A stretch of 64,000 bases of DNA from Actinoplanes octamycinicus. GTDB lineage: Bacteria; Actinomycetota; Actinomycetes; Mycobacteriales; Micromonosporaceae. Below the pieces are notes generated by a model. The model was not told the DNA's origin. It saw nothing but the letters and a program-made list of their open reading frames with translations, and made no database searches. Location: contig NZ_JACHNB010000001.1 in assembly GCF_014205225.1 (NCBI RefSeq), forward strand, positions 3,639,501 to 3,703,500, given 5' to 3'. The translations under genes were made by a program, and so were the position numbers. Below, piece after piece: positions 9,204-18,100 of the stretch; positions within the stretch are counted from its first letter, which is position 1, and the number at the start of each line of letters is the position of its first letter.

Positions 9204-10178
9204 GTGGGCTGGTGGCGGGTGGACGCGGACACGCTGGCGACCAGCCGGTTCGTGCTGTCCCCGCTGACCGAGGCGACCGCCGGGCTGATGCGGCTGCGGT
9301 GGGACAGCGCCGAGATCCCGCCGGACCGCGAGTGGCTGCGGGCGCACCGGCCGGCCTACCGGGCCCGGCTGGCCGCCGACCCGGTCACCGCGGCCCTGGT
9401 CGAGGCGGCGCTGCGGCCGCACTGGATCGCCGACTTCGTGGCGCCGCCGCCGGAGACCGTGGAGCGGCCGTTCGAGGCGGAGATCGCCGCGGTCCGGAAC
9501 GTGTCACCCGAGGCGGCCCGGCGCCACCTCGCCGACGGGCTGAACGGGGAGCTGCCGGCGGTGCTGGACCGGGACGACCTCGGTGAGCGGATGGCCGGGC
9601 TGCTGACCTGGATCTGGCACACCTGCGTCGAGCCGGACTGGCCCCGCCGGCGGCGGATCATGGAGGCCGACGTGCTGGCCCGGACCCGGCTGCTGAGCCT
9701 CGGCGGCTGGGAGGCGGCGCTGGAGCGGCTGCGCGGCGGGATGCGGTGGCTGGGCGGCGGGCGGCTGCAGATCAACGCGTACGACTACCCGCCCCGGGAC
9801 ATCTCCGGGGCGCAACTGCTCTTCGTGCCGAACACGCTGGGCCGGGGATGGGCGTCCTGGCAGGAACCGGATCCGGCGCGGTACGCGCTGACGTACCGGT
9901 GCTCCGGGATCCTGGCCGAGTCCGGGCGGGTGGTGCCGGGGGCGCTGGGGCGGCTGCTCGGCCAGGGACGGGCCCGGGTGCTGGTGGAGCTGGAGCAGCC
10001 GAAGAGCACCAGCCAGCTGGTGGCGATCACCGGGATGGGGCTGGGGTCGGTCGGCGGGCATCTGCGGGTGCTGCTGGAGGCGGGGCTGGTCGGGCGGCGG
10101 CGGGCGGGGCGCAGTGTGCTCTATGCCCGTAGCGGGGCGGGGGAGGCGGTGGTCCGGGCCGCCGCCGGCGCTCTCTGA
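9204..10178 (+). CDS. ArsR-family winged-helix regulator with DUF5937-like N-terminal domain
   Basis: A 324-residue protein starting at GTG 9204 after a good GGGAGGT site. The first 230 residues form the uncharacterised N-terminal domain seen in this ArsR subgroup (SRFVLSPLTEATAGLMRL at the start, LLFVPNTLGRGWASW late). The C-terminus has a helix-turn-helix: ARVLVELEQPKSTSQLVAITGMGLGSVGGHLRVLLEAGLV, then a wing with RRAGRSVLYA. No clustered metal-binding cysteines are visible, so metal sensing is unlikely. It is divergent from the MFS gene, which it probably represses. Confidence 0.82.
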   Translation: MGWWRVDADTLATSRFVLSPLTEATAGLMRLRWDSAEIPPDREWLRAHRPAYRARLAADPVTAALVEAALRPHWIADFVAPPPETVERPFEAEIAAVRNVSPEAARRHLADGLNGELPAVLDRDDLGERMAGLLTWIWHTCVEPDWPRRRRIMEADVLARTRLLSLGGWEAALERLRGGMRWLGGGRLQINAYDYPPRDISGAQLLFVPNTLGRGWASWQEPDPARYALTYRCSGILAESGRVVPGALGRLLGQGRARVLVELEQPKSTSQLVAITGMGLGSVGGHLRVLLEAGLVGRRRAGRSVLYARSGAGEAVVRAAAGAL

Positions 10179-10221
10179 GCGCCCGGCATCCGAGCACCTC
10201 GGCCCGCCACGGGATGTCGAT

Positions 10222-10239
10222 CACTTGTTCGAAAAAGTG
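10222..10239. promoter_or_regulatory. 18-bp near-perfect palindrome
   Basis: CACTTGTTCGAAAAAGTG is palindromic apart from one symmetric mismatch pair, with TTCGAA at its centre. It has no loop and no T-run, so it looks like a protein-binding site rather than a terminator. It lies 44 bp after the ArsR-type gene and about 30 bp upstream of the damage-responsive promoter of the mutasome operon. The factor is unknown. Confidence 0.4.
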
Positions 10240-10268
10240 GGCGGCGCGGCGCCGTGAAGGTTGCCTTT

Positions 10269-10291
10269 TTGTCGTAGGGGGGTGTTAGTCT
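10269..10291 (+). promoter_or_regulatory. Candidate PafBC-dependent (RecA-NDp type) promoter of the mutasome operon
   Basis: TTGTCG at 10269-10274 and TAGTCT at 10286-10291 match the two halves of the mycobacterial RecA-NDp motif (TTGTCR, three bases, eight bases, TANNNT) with exact spacing. The GTG part of the first half is TAG here. PafBC activates such promoters during DNA damage independently of LexA. The predicted start of transcription falls just before the LexA box at 10302. Confidence 0.6.
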
Positions 10292-10301
10292 CTGCTGTAG
10301 T

Positions 10302-10317
10302 TAGAACGGATGTTCGA
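10302..10317. promoter_or_regulatory. LexA (SOS) box
   Basis: TAGAACGGATGTTCGA matches the actinobacterial LexA consensus TCGAAC-N4-GTTCGA at all fixed positions except the second base. It directly follows the PafBC-type promoter, so bound LexA would block transcription at or just after the start. The downstream genes (imuA, imuB, dnaE2) are classic SOS genes, which makes the site credible. Confidence 0.75.
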
Positions 10318-10747
10318 ACGGCGGCCAGCCTCACGGACATCCGCTCTGGCACCCGGGAGCGTGTTTCGCGGCGCGCCTCCGGAGCGGCACCCGCGAAGTG
10401 CCGCATGCGATGGTCCGGGCATTCGCGGGTTCGGGCCTCGTGACAAGGCAGGCCGCCGCTCACTGCCCCCGACCCCCGGTGGTGAGCGGCGGACCCGCCG
10501 GCAGTGTCCGGCCGGGTGTGGTGTGGGGAAGCTTCACATCCGGCCGGTCTGCACGCCGGGGCTCCTACTGCCCGTGGGGCCCCGGCACCCGGCCTTGTCG
10601 GCCGTTCCGGTCGTCCGGGCCCCGTCACGGAGGTGACAGCGGCGCCGGGGCGAGCGGGGCGGCTCAGGTGTGGCCCGTTGCGACTTCCTCCGCAGCGGTC
10701 CGGTTCGGCCAGTACGTCGGATGCGGAACAGGCGAGGAGAAACGAGC
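10318..10747 (+). other. Long untranslated leader or unassigned spacer before the SAV_6107-type gene
   Basis: About 430 bp between the LexA box and the first convincing start codon. Open frames exist in all phases because of the GC content, but none resembles a known protein. Two potential hairpins are visible: GCTCAC/GTGAGC (10457-10489 region) and GGCCGG/CCGGCC flanking the AAGCTT at 10529. No gene is called here. Confidence 0.4.
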
Positions 10748-11524
10748 ATGGCGAGCACCACGGCCCCCGGCCTGATGCCGGCTCCCGGCCCGGCGCACAC
10801 GCCCGGCGCCCCTGCGGCGACACCCGTGCCCGGCGCGGCCGCCCGTGTGCCGGCGCAGGCGTCCAGCTCGGCCGCTCATACGAGGACTTTCCCACCCGGC
10901 GCCGCCGGTCGCGTGCCGGCGCAGCCGTCCGGCTCCGCTGCCCACCCACCGACTTCTGTGCCTGGCGCCGTCAGCCGTGTGCCGGCCCAGCCGTCCGGCT
11001 CCGCCGATGACGCACCGGCATCCGTGCCGGGCGGCGCGGGGCAGGTGGCCGGTCTGGCCGCGCGTGCGGCGCAGGCTGCCGGGGCGGGTGCCCGGGCGGA
11101 GGCGCCCACGGTGCCGGCGCACATGCTGCCCCATCGGACTCCCGCTCAGCTGCTGGCGATCGCCCGGCAGGGGCTGGCCGAGGCGGCGCACACCACTCCC
11201 GACGGCCTGCGCTATGCGGCGGCTCATCTGGCCGCCCTGCGGGCCGCCGCCGCTCTGCTCGCCGCCCGGGCTCGCCCGGCCGCACCCGGGCGGCGTACCC
11301 GCGCGACCAGTGTCTGGTCGCTGCTGGTGATGGTCGCGCCGGAGTTCGGCGACTGGGCCGGCTATTTCGCGCTCGGCGCCGGCAAGCGAGCGGCGGCCGA
11401 GGCCGGCATCCCGCACGTGGTGAGCGCCCGCGAGGCAGACGACCTGCTGCGCGCGGCCGAGCAGTTCGTCACGGTGGCGGAGTCGTCCCTCGGGATGTCC
11501 TATCAGCCGCCACTGGCGGCCTGA
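10748..11524 (+). CDS. SAV_6107-family HEPN-domain protein
   Basis: A 258-residue protein; ATG 10748 follows GAGGAGAAACG and is preferred over the upstream start at 10670. The first 125 residues are Ala/Pro/Ser-rich with a repeated V-PA-Q-SGSA pattern and look disordered. The conserved part (from PAHMLPHRTPAQLLAIARQG to AEQFVTVAESSL) is the all-helical SAV_6107 HEPN domain. That domain is usually found beside imuA/imuB/dnaE2 in actinobacteria, as here. Its role in mutagenesis is not established. It is probably the first gene of the SOS-induced transcript. Confidence 0.8.
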   Translation: MASTTAPGLMPAPGPAHTPGAPAATPVPGAAARVPAQASSSAAHTRTFPPGAAGRVPAQPSGSAAHPPTSVPGAVSRVPAQPSGSADDAPASVPGGAGQVAGLAARAAQAAGAGARAEAPTVPAHMLPHRTPAQLLAIARQGLAEAAHTTPDGLRYAAAHLAALRAAAALLAARARPAAPGRRTRATSVWSLLVMVAPEFGDWAGYFALGAGKRAAAEAGIPHVVSAREADDLLRAAEQFVTVAESSLGMSYQPPLAA

Positions 11525-12002
11525 CCAGCGCGGATTCCGGGACGCATCGGGGGCGGGTCCGGCGCCGCGGGGTGGTGGCCGAGGACCTGGCCTCCACAAC
11601 GCCGTGTCTCCCGCGGACCGGGTCCGGCGCACGACGGCCGGGATGAGCGGGCTGCCGGCGACGACCCGGGTGGTCGCTTCCCCGGTCCGGCTTCCTGCGC
11701 TTCTCCCACGCCGGTGCGGTCGGCGGGCGGGGATCTTGCTGGAGGCGCCGGCCTGGTGTCGAGCCGGATGGGGGCGAAGGCCAGGGCGGTGACTTCGGTG
11801 CGGTGCGGGCTTGGGTTCCGGGCGGGTGCGGGCTGGATCAGCTTGGGTGGGCTGGACGGGAGGACGGGTTTTCACCGGCGGCATGCGTCTTGGGAATGGG
11901 TGGGCGTGTGCCGGGTGGCTTCGGCCGGGGCGTGGTGGGGCGCGCGGATCGGGCGGAGGGGTGTCGCCGCGGAGGAACACACGGGGAACAGAGCGGGGCA
12001 CG
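11525..12002 (+). other. Spacer between the HEPN-type gene and imuA; no gene seen
   Basis: This 478-bp region is GC-rich and open in several frames without recognisable protein similarity or a good start/ribosome-site pair. No second LexA box was found. A GGAGGAA at 11970 is too far from the imuA start to serve it. Confidence 0.4.
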
Positions 12003-13112
12003 ATGGCAGGGCGCATGATCAGCGGGACGGCTGCCCTCGCGGAACTGGTACGGCCGGCGAGCGGGGCGGATGAGGCTGGGGCGCACCGGATGCTGCCGGT
12101 GGCGGCCGAGCTGGGCAACCTGCTGCCCGGTGGCGGGCTGCGGCGGGGAAGCACGGTGGCGGTGGCCGGTGGCCGGGCTGCTCGGGCCGGTGGCGGGACC
12201 TCACTGATGCTGGCCCTGCTCGCGGCCGCCTCCCGGGCCGGGTCGTGGTGCGCGGTCGTCGGGTTGCCGGCGCTCGGGGCGCTGGCCGCGGCGGAGACCG
12301 GGATCGTGCTGGAACGGCTGGCGCTGGTGCCCGACCCGGGACCGGACTGGCCGACCGTGGTGGCCGCCCTGATCGACGGTGTGGACGTGGTGGTCACGGC
12401 GGTGCCCGGGCCGGTGTCCGCGTCGATCGCGAGCCGGCTGGCCGCCCGGGCCCGGCAGCGGGGGAGCGTGCTGATGCCGTTCGGCGCCTGGTCCGGCGCG
12501 GACGTGACGTTGCAGGTCAGCCGGGGCCAGTGGGAGGGCCTCGGGAACGGCCGCGGCCGGCTGCGCCGCCGCGAGGTCACCGTGGTCGCCAACGGGCGCG
12601 GCGCCGCCGCCCGCCCCCGGGAACTGACCCTCTGGATGCCCGGCCTGACCATCCGCCCGGGAAGCGTGCCGGCCGACGGCGTCATCACCCCTCGGCCCAG
12701 CCCGGACGCCCGGACGATCCAGCCCCGCCCGGAGTCCTCCGGCGGTCGGCCGGTTCAGGTGCTGCCCGAGTCTTCGGGCGGTCGGCCGGTCCTCGTTGTC
12801 TCAGCGCCGGAGGGTGCGGCGATGGGGGATTCGGGGCGTGGTGGGGCCGGGGTGGTGGCGCGGGCCGGTGGAGCCGGGATCGCGGGGTGGGCTGGCGATG
12901 GCGAGGGAGTGCGGCAGGGCGGTGATGTCGGGGGAGTGCGGCAGGGCGGCGATCCCGGGGGAGTGCGGCAGGGCGGTGACGCCGGGGGAGTAGGGCGGGT
13001 TGGTGGTTCGGCGGGGGCTGGGCGGGGCGGGGCTGCGGGGCGGCGCCGGAGTGGGGGTGCCGGTGGGGGGAAACGGCGGGAAGCGGCCGCCGGGACGTCG
13101 GGGGGAGGCTAG
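12003..13112 (+). CDS. imuA: ImuA-like RecA-related mutasome protein
   Basis: A 369-residue protein. The start taken is ATG 12003 (MAGRMISGTAALAEL); ATG 12015 is an alternative, and neither has a strong ribosome site. Residues 30-230 form a RecA-like core (LLPGGGLRRGSTVAVAG in the P-loop position, then a strand ending VDVVVTAVPG) with weak Walker motifs, as in ImuA' proteins that bind ImuB and RecA. Immediately before imuB (stop TAG abuts the imuB GTG) and dnaE2, it completes the imuA-imuB-dnaE2 error-prone repair cassette. The last 120 residues are a Gly/Arg-rich low-complexity tail with a 9-residue repeat, unlike the ordered core. Confidence 0.82.
   Translation: MAGRMISGTAALAELVRPASGADEAGAHRMLPVAAELGNLLPGGGLRRGSTVAVAGGRAARAGGGTSLMLALLAAASRAGSWCAVVGLPALGALAAAETGIVLERLALVPDPGPDWPTVVAALIDGVDVVVTAVPGPVSASIASRLAARARQRGSVLMPFGAWSGADVTLQVSRGQWEGLGNGRGRLRRREVTVVANGRGAAARPRELTLWMPGLTIRPGSVPADGVITPRPSPDARTIQPRPESSGGRPVQVLPESSGGRPVLVVSAPEGAAMGDSGRGGAGVVARAGGAGIAGWAGDGEGVRQGGDVGGVRQGGDPGGVRQGGDAGGVGRVGGSAGAGRGGAAGRRRSGGAGGGKRREAAAGTSGGG
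12906..12995 (+). repeat. 27-bp tandem repeat in the imuA 3' end
   Basis: Units start at 12906, 12933 and 12960, with a partial fourth at 12987, each beginning GGAGTGCGGCAGGGCGG. In frame it encodes GVRQGGDVG-like 9-mers. Because 27 is divisible by three, unit gain or loss keeps the frame. Confidence 0.9.
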
Positions 13113-15032
13113 GTGGTGGACGGGGCGCGGACGCTGATGCTGTGGTGCCCGGACTGGCCGGTGGTGGCGGCGGAGATCGTGCTCGGCGTGCCGGCCGCCG
13201 AGCCGGTCGCGGTGTTCGCCGGTAACCGGGTGCTGGCCTGTTCCGAGGCGGCGCGGCGGGAGACCGTGCGGCGCGGGCTGCGGCGGCGGGACGCGCAGGG
13301 ACGATGTCCGCAACTGATCGTGGTGGAGCACGACCCGGGGCGGGACGCGCGGGCGTTCGAGCCGGTGGTGGCGGCAGTCGAGGAGGTCGCGGCCGGGGTC
13401 GAGGTGATCCGGCCGGGGGCGTGTGCGCTGGCGGCGCGGGGGCCGTCGCGGTACTACGGGGGCGAGGAGGCGGCCGCCGAGCGGATCGTCGAGCACGTCG
13501 CGCAGAGCTGTGCGGTGGAGAGCCAGGCGGGGATCGCGGACGGGGTGTTCGCGGCCGGGATCGCCGCGCGCAGCGGGCGGATCGTGGCGCCCGGGGAGAC
13601 GCCGGGGTTCCTGGCCGGCGTGCCGGTCGAGGCGCTCGACCGGCCGGAGCTGACCGACCTGCTGCGCCGGCTCGGGGCGAAGACGCTGGGGGAGTTCGCC
13701 GCGCTGCCGGCCGGGGACGTGCTGACCCGGTTCGGGTTCGACGGGGCGCTGGCGCACCGGCTGGCCCGCGGCGGGGACCATCGGCCGCTCGCGGTCCGGC
13801 AGCCGCCGCCGGACCTGGCCGTCCAGGAGACCTACGACGAACCGCTGGCCCGGGTGGACACCGCGGCGTTCGCCGGGCGGGTGCTGGCCGAGCGGCTGCA
13901 CGAGCGGCTCGCCGGACACGGGCTGGCCTGCACCCGGCTCGGTGTCGAGGCGGTCACCGCGGACGGCCAGGAGCTGCACCGGGTGTGGCGGCACGACGGG
14001 CTGCTCACCGCGGCCGCGATCGCCGAGCGGGTGCGCTGGCAGCTGGACGGCTGGCTGACCGGGGCACGCCGGAACGCGCCGGCCCGGCCGACCGCCGGCC
14101 TGGTCCGGCTGAGCCTGATCCCGGACGGCATCCTGGCGCACGCCGGCCTGCAGCCCGGCCTGTGGGGTGACGCGGGCGCCGAGCGGGACCGCGCGCACCG
14201 GGCGTTCAGCCGGGTGCAGGGCCTGCTCGGGCCGGAGGCGGTGGTGACCCCGGTGATCGGCGGTGGCCGGTCCGGGGACGACCAGATCCGCCTGGTGCCG
14301 TGGGGGGACGAGCGCTCCCCGGCCCGCCCGGCCACCGGGCACGCCGACCCCATCCCGGACCTGCGCACCGTCCCGGTCCTGGACCGCGCCGTCGCTCCGG
14401 AGCTGCCCGGGATGCCCGCCCGGCAGTTCCCGGTGCCGGTCACCCCGGCCCCGTTCCGCGTGATCACCGGCGAGGCGCAAGGAAACGGGCTGCGGCGAGG
14501 CGAGCCGGGAGAAGGCGAGGCGCGAGGAAGTGGCCTGCTGACAGGCGAGGCGCTGGGAGTTGAAGCGCGAGGAGGTGGGCTGCTGACAGGCGAGGCGCTG
14601 GGAGGCGAGGCGCGAGGAGGTGTGACGCGGGAAGGGAAGCTGCCCGGGGCGGTGCTCGCGGGCGTACCGAAAAGATCCGCGGACCGCCGCAAGGGGCCGC
14701 CGCTGCCGCCCTGGCCGGGCCGCCTGCCCCGGCCGTCGCCCGCGATGGTGCTGCCGGAGCCGCTCCCGGCGGTCGTGCACGACGAGACCGGCCTGCCGGT
14801 CGGCGTGTCCGCCCGCCTGGAGCTCACCGGCGTGCCCACCACCCTGACCGTCGACCGCTCCGCCCCGCTGCCGATCACCGGCTGGACCGGACCGTGGCCG
14901 GTCGACGAGCGCTGGTGGGCGCCGGAGGAGGCGCGCCGGCGGGCCCGGTTCCAGATGAGCCTGGCCGACGGCCGGGCGTTGCTGCTCGCGCTGGCCGCCG
15001 GCCGGTGGACGGTGGAGGCGATCTATGACTGA
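13113..15032 (+). CDS. imuB: ImuB, catalytically inactive Y-family polymerase homologue
   Basis: A 639-residue protein starting at GTG 13113, directly after the imuA stop, with GGGGGAGG upstream. The N-terminus (LMLWCPDWPVVAAEIVL) aligns with the start of Y-family polymerases but lacks the metal-binding Asp, and the SxDE palm motif is replaced by ARGPSRYYGG, as expected for ImuB. QPGLWG at residues 347-352 resembles the beta-clamp binding motif QLPLWG of mycobacterial ImuB. ImuB bridges DnaE2, ImuA' and the clamp in translesion synthesis. Residues about 452-507 are a repeat-rich insert not expected in the family; the last 80 residues (RWWAPEEARRRARFQM) match the usual ImuB tail. Confidence 0.9.
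   Translation: MVDGARTLMLWCPDWPVVAAEIVLGVPAAEPVAVFAGNRVLACSEAARRETVRRGLRRRDAQGRCPQLIVVEHDPGRDARAFEPVVAAVEEVAAGVEVIRPGACALAARGPSRYYGGEEAAAERIVEHVAQSCAVESQAGIADGVFAAGIAARSGRIVAPGETPGFLAGVPVEALDRPELTDLLRRLGAKTLGEFAALPAGDVLTRFGFDGALAHRLARGGDHRPLAVRQPPPDLAVQETYDEPLARVDTAAFAGRVLAERLHERLAGHGLACTRLGVEAVTADGQELHRVWRHDGLLTAAAIAERVRWQLDGWLTGARRNAPARPTAGLVRLSLIPDGILAHAGLQPGLWGDAGAERDRAHRAFSRVQGLLGPEAVVTPVIGGGRSGDDQIRLVPWGDERSPARPATGHADPIPDLRTVPVLDRAVAPELPGMPARQFPVPVTPAPFRVITGEAQGNGLRRGEPGEGEARGSGLLTGEALGVEARGGGLLTGEALGGEARGGVTREGKLPGAVLAGVPKRSADRRKGPPLPPWPGRLPRPSPAMVLPEPLPAVVHDETGLPVGVSARLELTGVPTTLTVDRSAPLPITGWTGPWPVDERWWAPEEARRRARFQMSLADGRALLLALAAGRWTVEAIYD
14535..14624 (+). repeat. 45-bp tandem repeat inside imuB
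   Basis: Two nearly identical 45-bp units, starting at 14535 and 14580, encode GLLTGEALG(V/G)EARGG 15-mers. More diverged GEAQGNG and GEARGSG units precede them from 14470. The frame is kept. Confidence 0.85.
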
Positions 15033-15101
15033 CCGGGCGGGCGTCGATGAGTTTCGACGATGGCGATCGGTGACCGACCGGGCGGGCCGATGAGTTTCCA
15101 C
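15026..15101 (+). repeat. Direct duplication at the imuB/dnaE2 junction
   Basis: The block GACCGGGCGGGC...GATGAGTTTC occurs twice, at 15031-15056 and 15075-15098. The second copy contains the dnaE2 ATG at 15090. The first copy carries an ATG at 15047 in a different frame. It looks like a small duplication of the dnaE2 start region. Confidence 0.75.
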
Positions 15102-18100
15102 AATCCGGAGCGGCCGTGGGCCGAGATGGAACGGGTGCTGTCCGGGACCGGCCGCGATCTCTGGTCGGATCCCGGGCCCGCGCAGGTCGTCGACCCGATC
15201 GCGGCGGAGGCGGACGGCGGCGACTCGCCGGCCTGGACCCGCAAGCGCGAGCCCTACCGGGCCCCGGCCCTGGTCCGCGCCGAGTCCACGGTCGACTACG
15301 CGGAGCTGCACTGCCACACCAACTTCAGCTTCCTGGACGGCGCCAGCCACCCGGAGGAGCTGGCCGAGGAGGCCGCCCGGCTCGGCCTGACCGGTCTGGC
15401 GGTCACCGACCACGACGGCTTCTACGGCGTGGTCCGGTTCTCCCAGGCGGCCCGCGAGCTGGGCCTGCCCACCATCTTCGGCGCCGAGCTGTCGCTGGGC
15501 CTGACCCGCCCGCAGAACGGCGAGCCGGACCCGGAGGGCACCCACCTGCTGGCCCTGGCGCACGGGCACGAGGGCTACGCCCGGCTGGCCCGGGTGATCT
15601 CCGAGGCCCAGCTGGCCGGCGGGGAGAAGGGCAAACCGGAGTACGACAGCCTGGAGCGGGTCGCCGAGACGCTGAAGGACCACGTCCTGGTGCTGACCGG
15701 CTGCCGCAAGGGCACGGTTCCGCGGGCCCTGGCCACCGGCGGGCACGCCGCCGCCGGCGCCGAGCTGGACCGCCTGGTCGACCTGTTCGGCGCGCCGAAC
15801 GTGGCGGTCGAGCTGACCGATCACGGCGACCCGTACGACGCGGACTACAACGACGCCCTGTTCCTGCTGGCCCGGCAGCGCGGGCTGGAGGTGGTGGCGA
15901 CCGGCAACGTGCATTACGCCACCCCGTCCCGGCGCCGGCTGGCCACCGCGCTCGCCGCGGTCCGGGCCCGGCGCAGCCTGGACGAGATGGACGGCTGGCT
16001 GCCCGCGGCCGGCACCGCCCACCTGCGCAGCGGCGCCGAGATGGCGCGCCGGTTCGCCGACTACCCGGGCGCGGTGGAGAACGCCGCGATCTACGGCGGC
16101 GATCTCGCCTTCGACCTCGACCTGGTCGCCCCCAAGCTGCCCGACTACGACGTCCCGGCCGGCCACACCGAGATGAGCTGGCTGCGCGAGCTGACCATGC
16201 GGGGCGCGCGGGAACGGTACGGCGAGCACCACCCGAAGGCCTACCAGCAGCTCGAGTACGAACTGCGGATGATCGAGGAGCTGGGCTTCCCCGGGTACTT
16301 CCTGGTCGTCTACGACATCGTCCAGTTCTGCCGGGAGAACCGCATCTACTGCCAGGGCCGGGGCTCGGCGGCCAACTCGGCGGTCTGCTACGCCCTGTGG
16401 ATCACCAACGTCGACGCGGTCCGGTACAACCTGCTCTTCGAGCGCTTCCTGGCCCCGGAACGGGACGGCCCGCCGGACATCGACGTGGACATCGAGTCGG
16501 ACCGCCGCGAGGAGGTCATCCAGCACGTCTACACGAAGTACGGCCGGGAGCACACCGCCCAGGTCGCCAACGTGATCTCCTACCGCCCCCGGTCGGCGGT
16601 CCGGGACATGGCCCGCGCGTTCGGCTTCTCGGCCGGTCAGCAGGACGCCTGGAGCAAGCAGATCGACCGCTGGGGCGACGTGGCGACCGCCGACAGCGAG
16701 ATGCCGAAGCAGGTCGTGGAGTTCGCCAACGCGGTCCAGAACTTCCCCCGCCACCTGGGCATCCACTCCGGCGGCATGGTGATCTGCGACCGCCCGATCA
16801 TCGAGGTCTGCCCGGTGGAGTGGGGCCGGATGCCGGGCCGCACCGTCCTGCAGTGGGACAAGGACGACTGCGCCGCCGTCGACCTGGTCAAGTTCGACCT
16901 GCTCGGGCTCGGCATGCTGTCCGCGCTGCACTACGCCTACGACATGATCTCCGACGAGCTGGACATCGGCACGATGCCGCTCGACGACCCCGAGGTCTAC
17001 GCGATGCTCTGCCGGGCCGACTCGGTCGGGGTGTTCCAGGTGGAGAGCCGGGCCCAGATGGCGACGCTGCCCCGGCTCAAGCCCGACTGCTTCTACGACC
17101 TGGTGATCGAGGTGGCGCTGATCCGGCCGGGGCCGATCCAGGGCGGGTCGGTGCACCCGTACATCCGGCGCAAGAACAAGCTGGAGAAGCCGGACGTGCC
17201 GCACCCGCTGATGGAGAACGCGCTGGCCAAGACGCTCGGGGTGCCGCTCTTCCAGGAGCAGCTGATGCAGCTGGCGATCGACGTGGCCGGATTCGACCCG
17301 TCCGAGGCGGATCAGCTGCGCCGGGCGATGGGCTCGAAACGCTCGGTGGAGAAGATGGAGCGGATCCGGCGCCGCCTCTACGACGGGATGGCCGGCAACG
17401 GGATCACCGGCGAGCTGGCCGACGACCTGTTCCACAAGCTCTCCGCGTTCGCCAGCTACGGCTTCCCGGAGAGCCACGCGATGAGTTTCGCCTACCTGGT
17501 CTACGCGAGCGCCTGGCTGAAGCGGTACCACCCGGCGGCGTTCTGCGCGGCGCTGCTGAACGCCCAGCCGATGGGCTTCTACTCGCCGCAGACCCTGGTC
17601 GACGACGCCCGCCGGCACGGCGTCGAGGTGCGCCGCCCGGACATCAACCGCAGCGACGCGATGGCCACCCTGGAGACCACGCCGGCCAGCCGGCGCAAGT
17701 CCGAGCCGGGCGAGCCGCCGCACGCCTGGGGGCTCGGCGGCCCGGCGGTCCGGCAGGGGCTGCGGGCCATCCGGACGATCGGCACGGAGCTGGCCGAGCG
17801 GATCGAGGCGGAGCGCCGGGCGCACGGGCCGTACCGGTCGATGACCGATCTGGCCCGGCGGACCGGATGCTCGACCGGGCACCTGGAGGCGCTCGCCACC
17901 GCCGACGCGTTCGCGAGTTTCGGTCTCTCCCGGCGGGAGGCGCTGTGGGCGGCCGGCGCGGCCGCCCAGGACAAGCCGGATCGGCTGCCCGGCACGGTGA
18001 CCGGCACCGAGGCGCCGATGCTGCCCGGGATGAGCGAGGTGGACGAGCTGGTCGCGGACGTCTGGGCGACCGGGCTGTCGCCGGAGACGCACCCGGCGCG

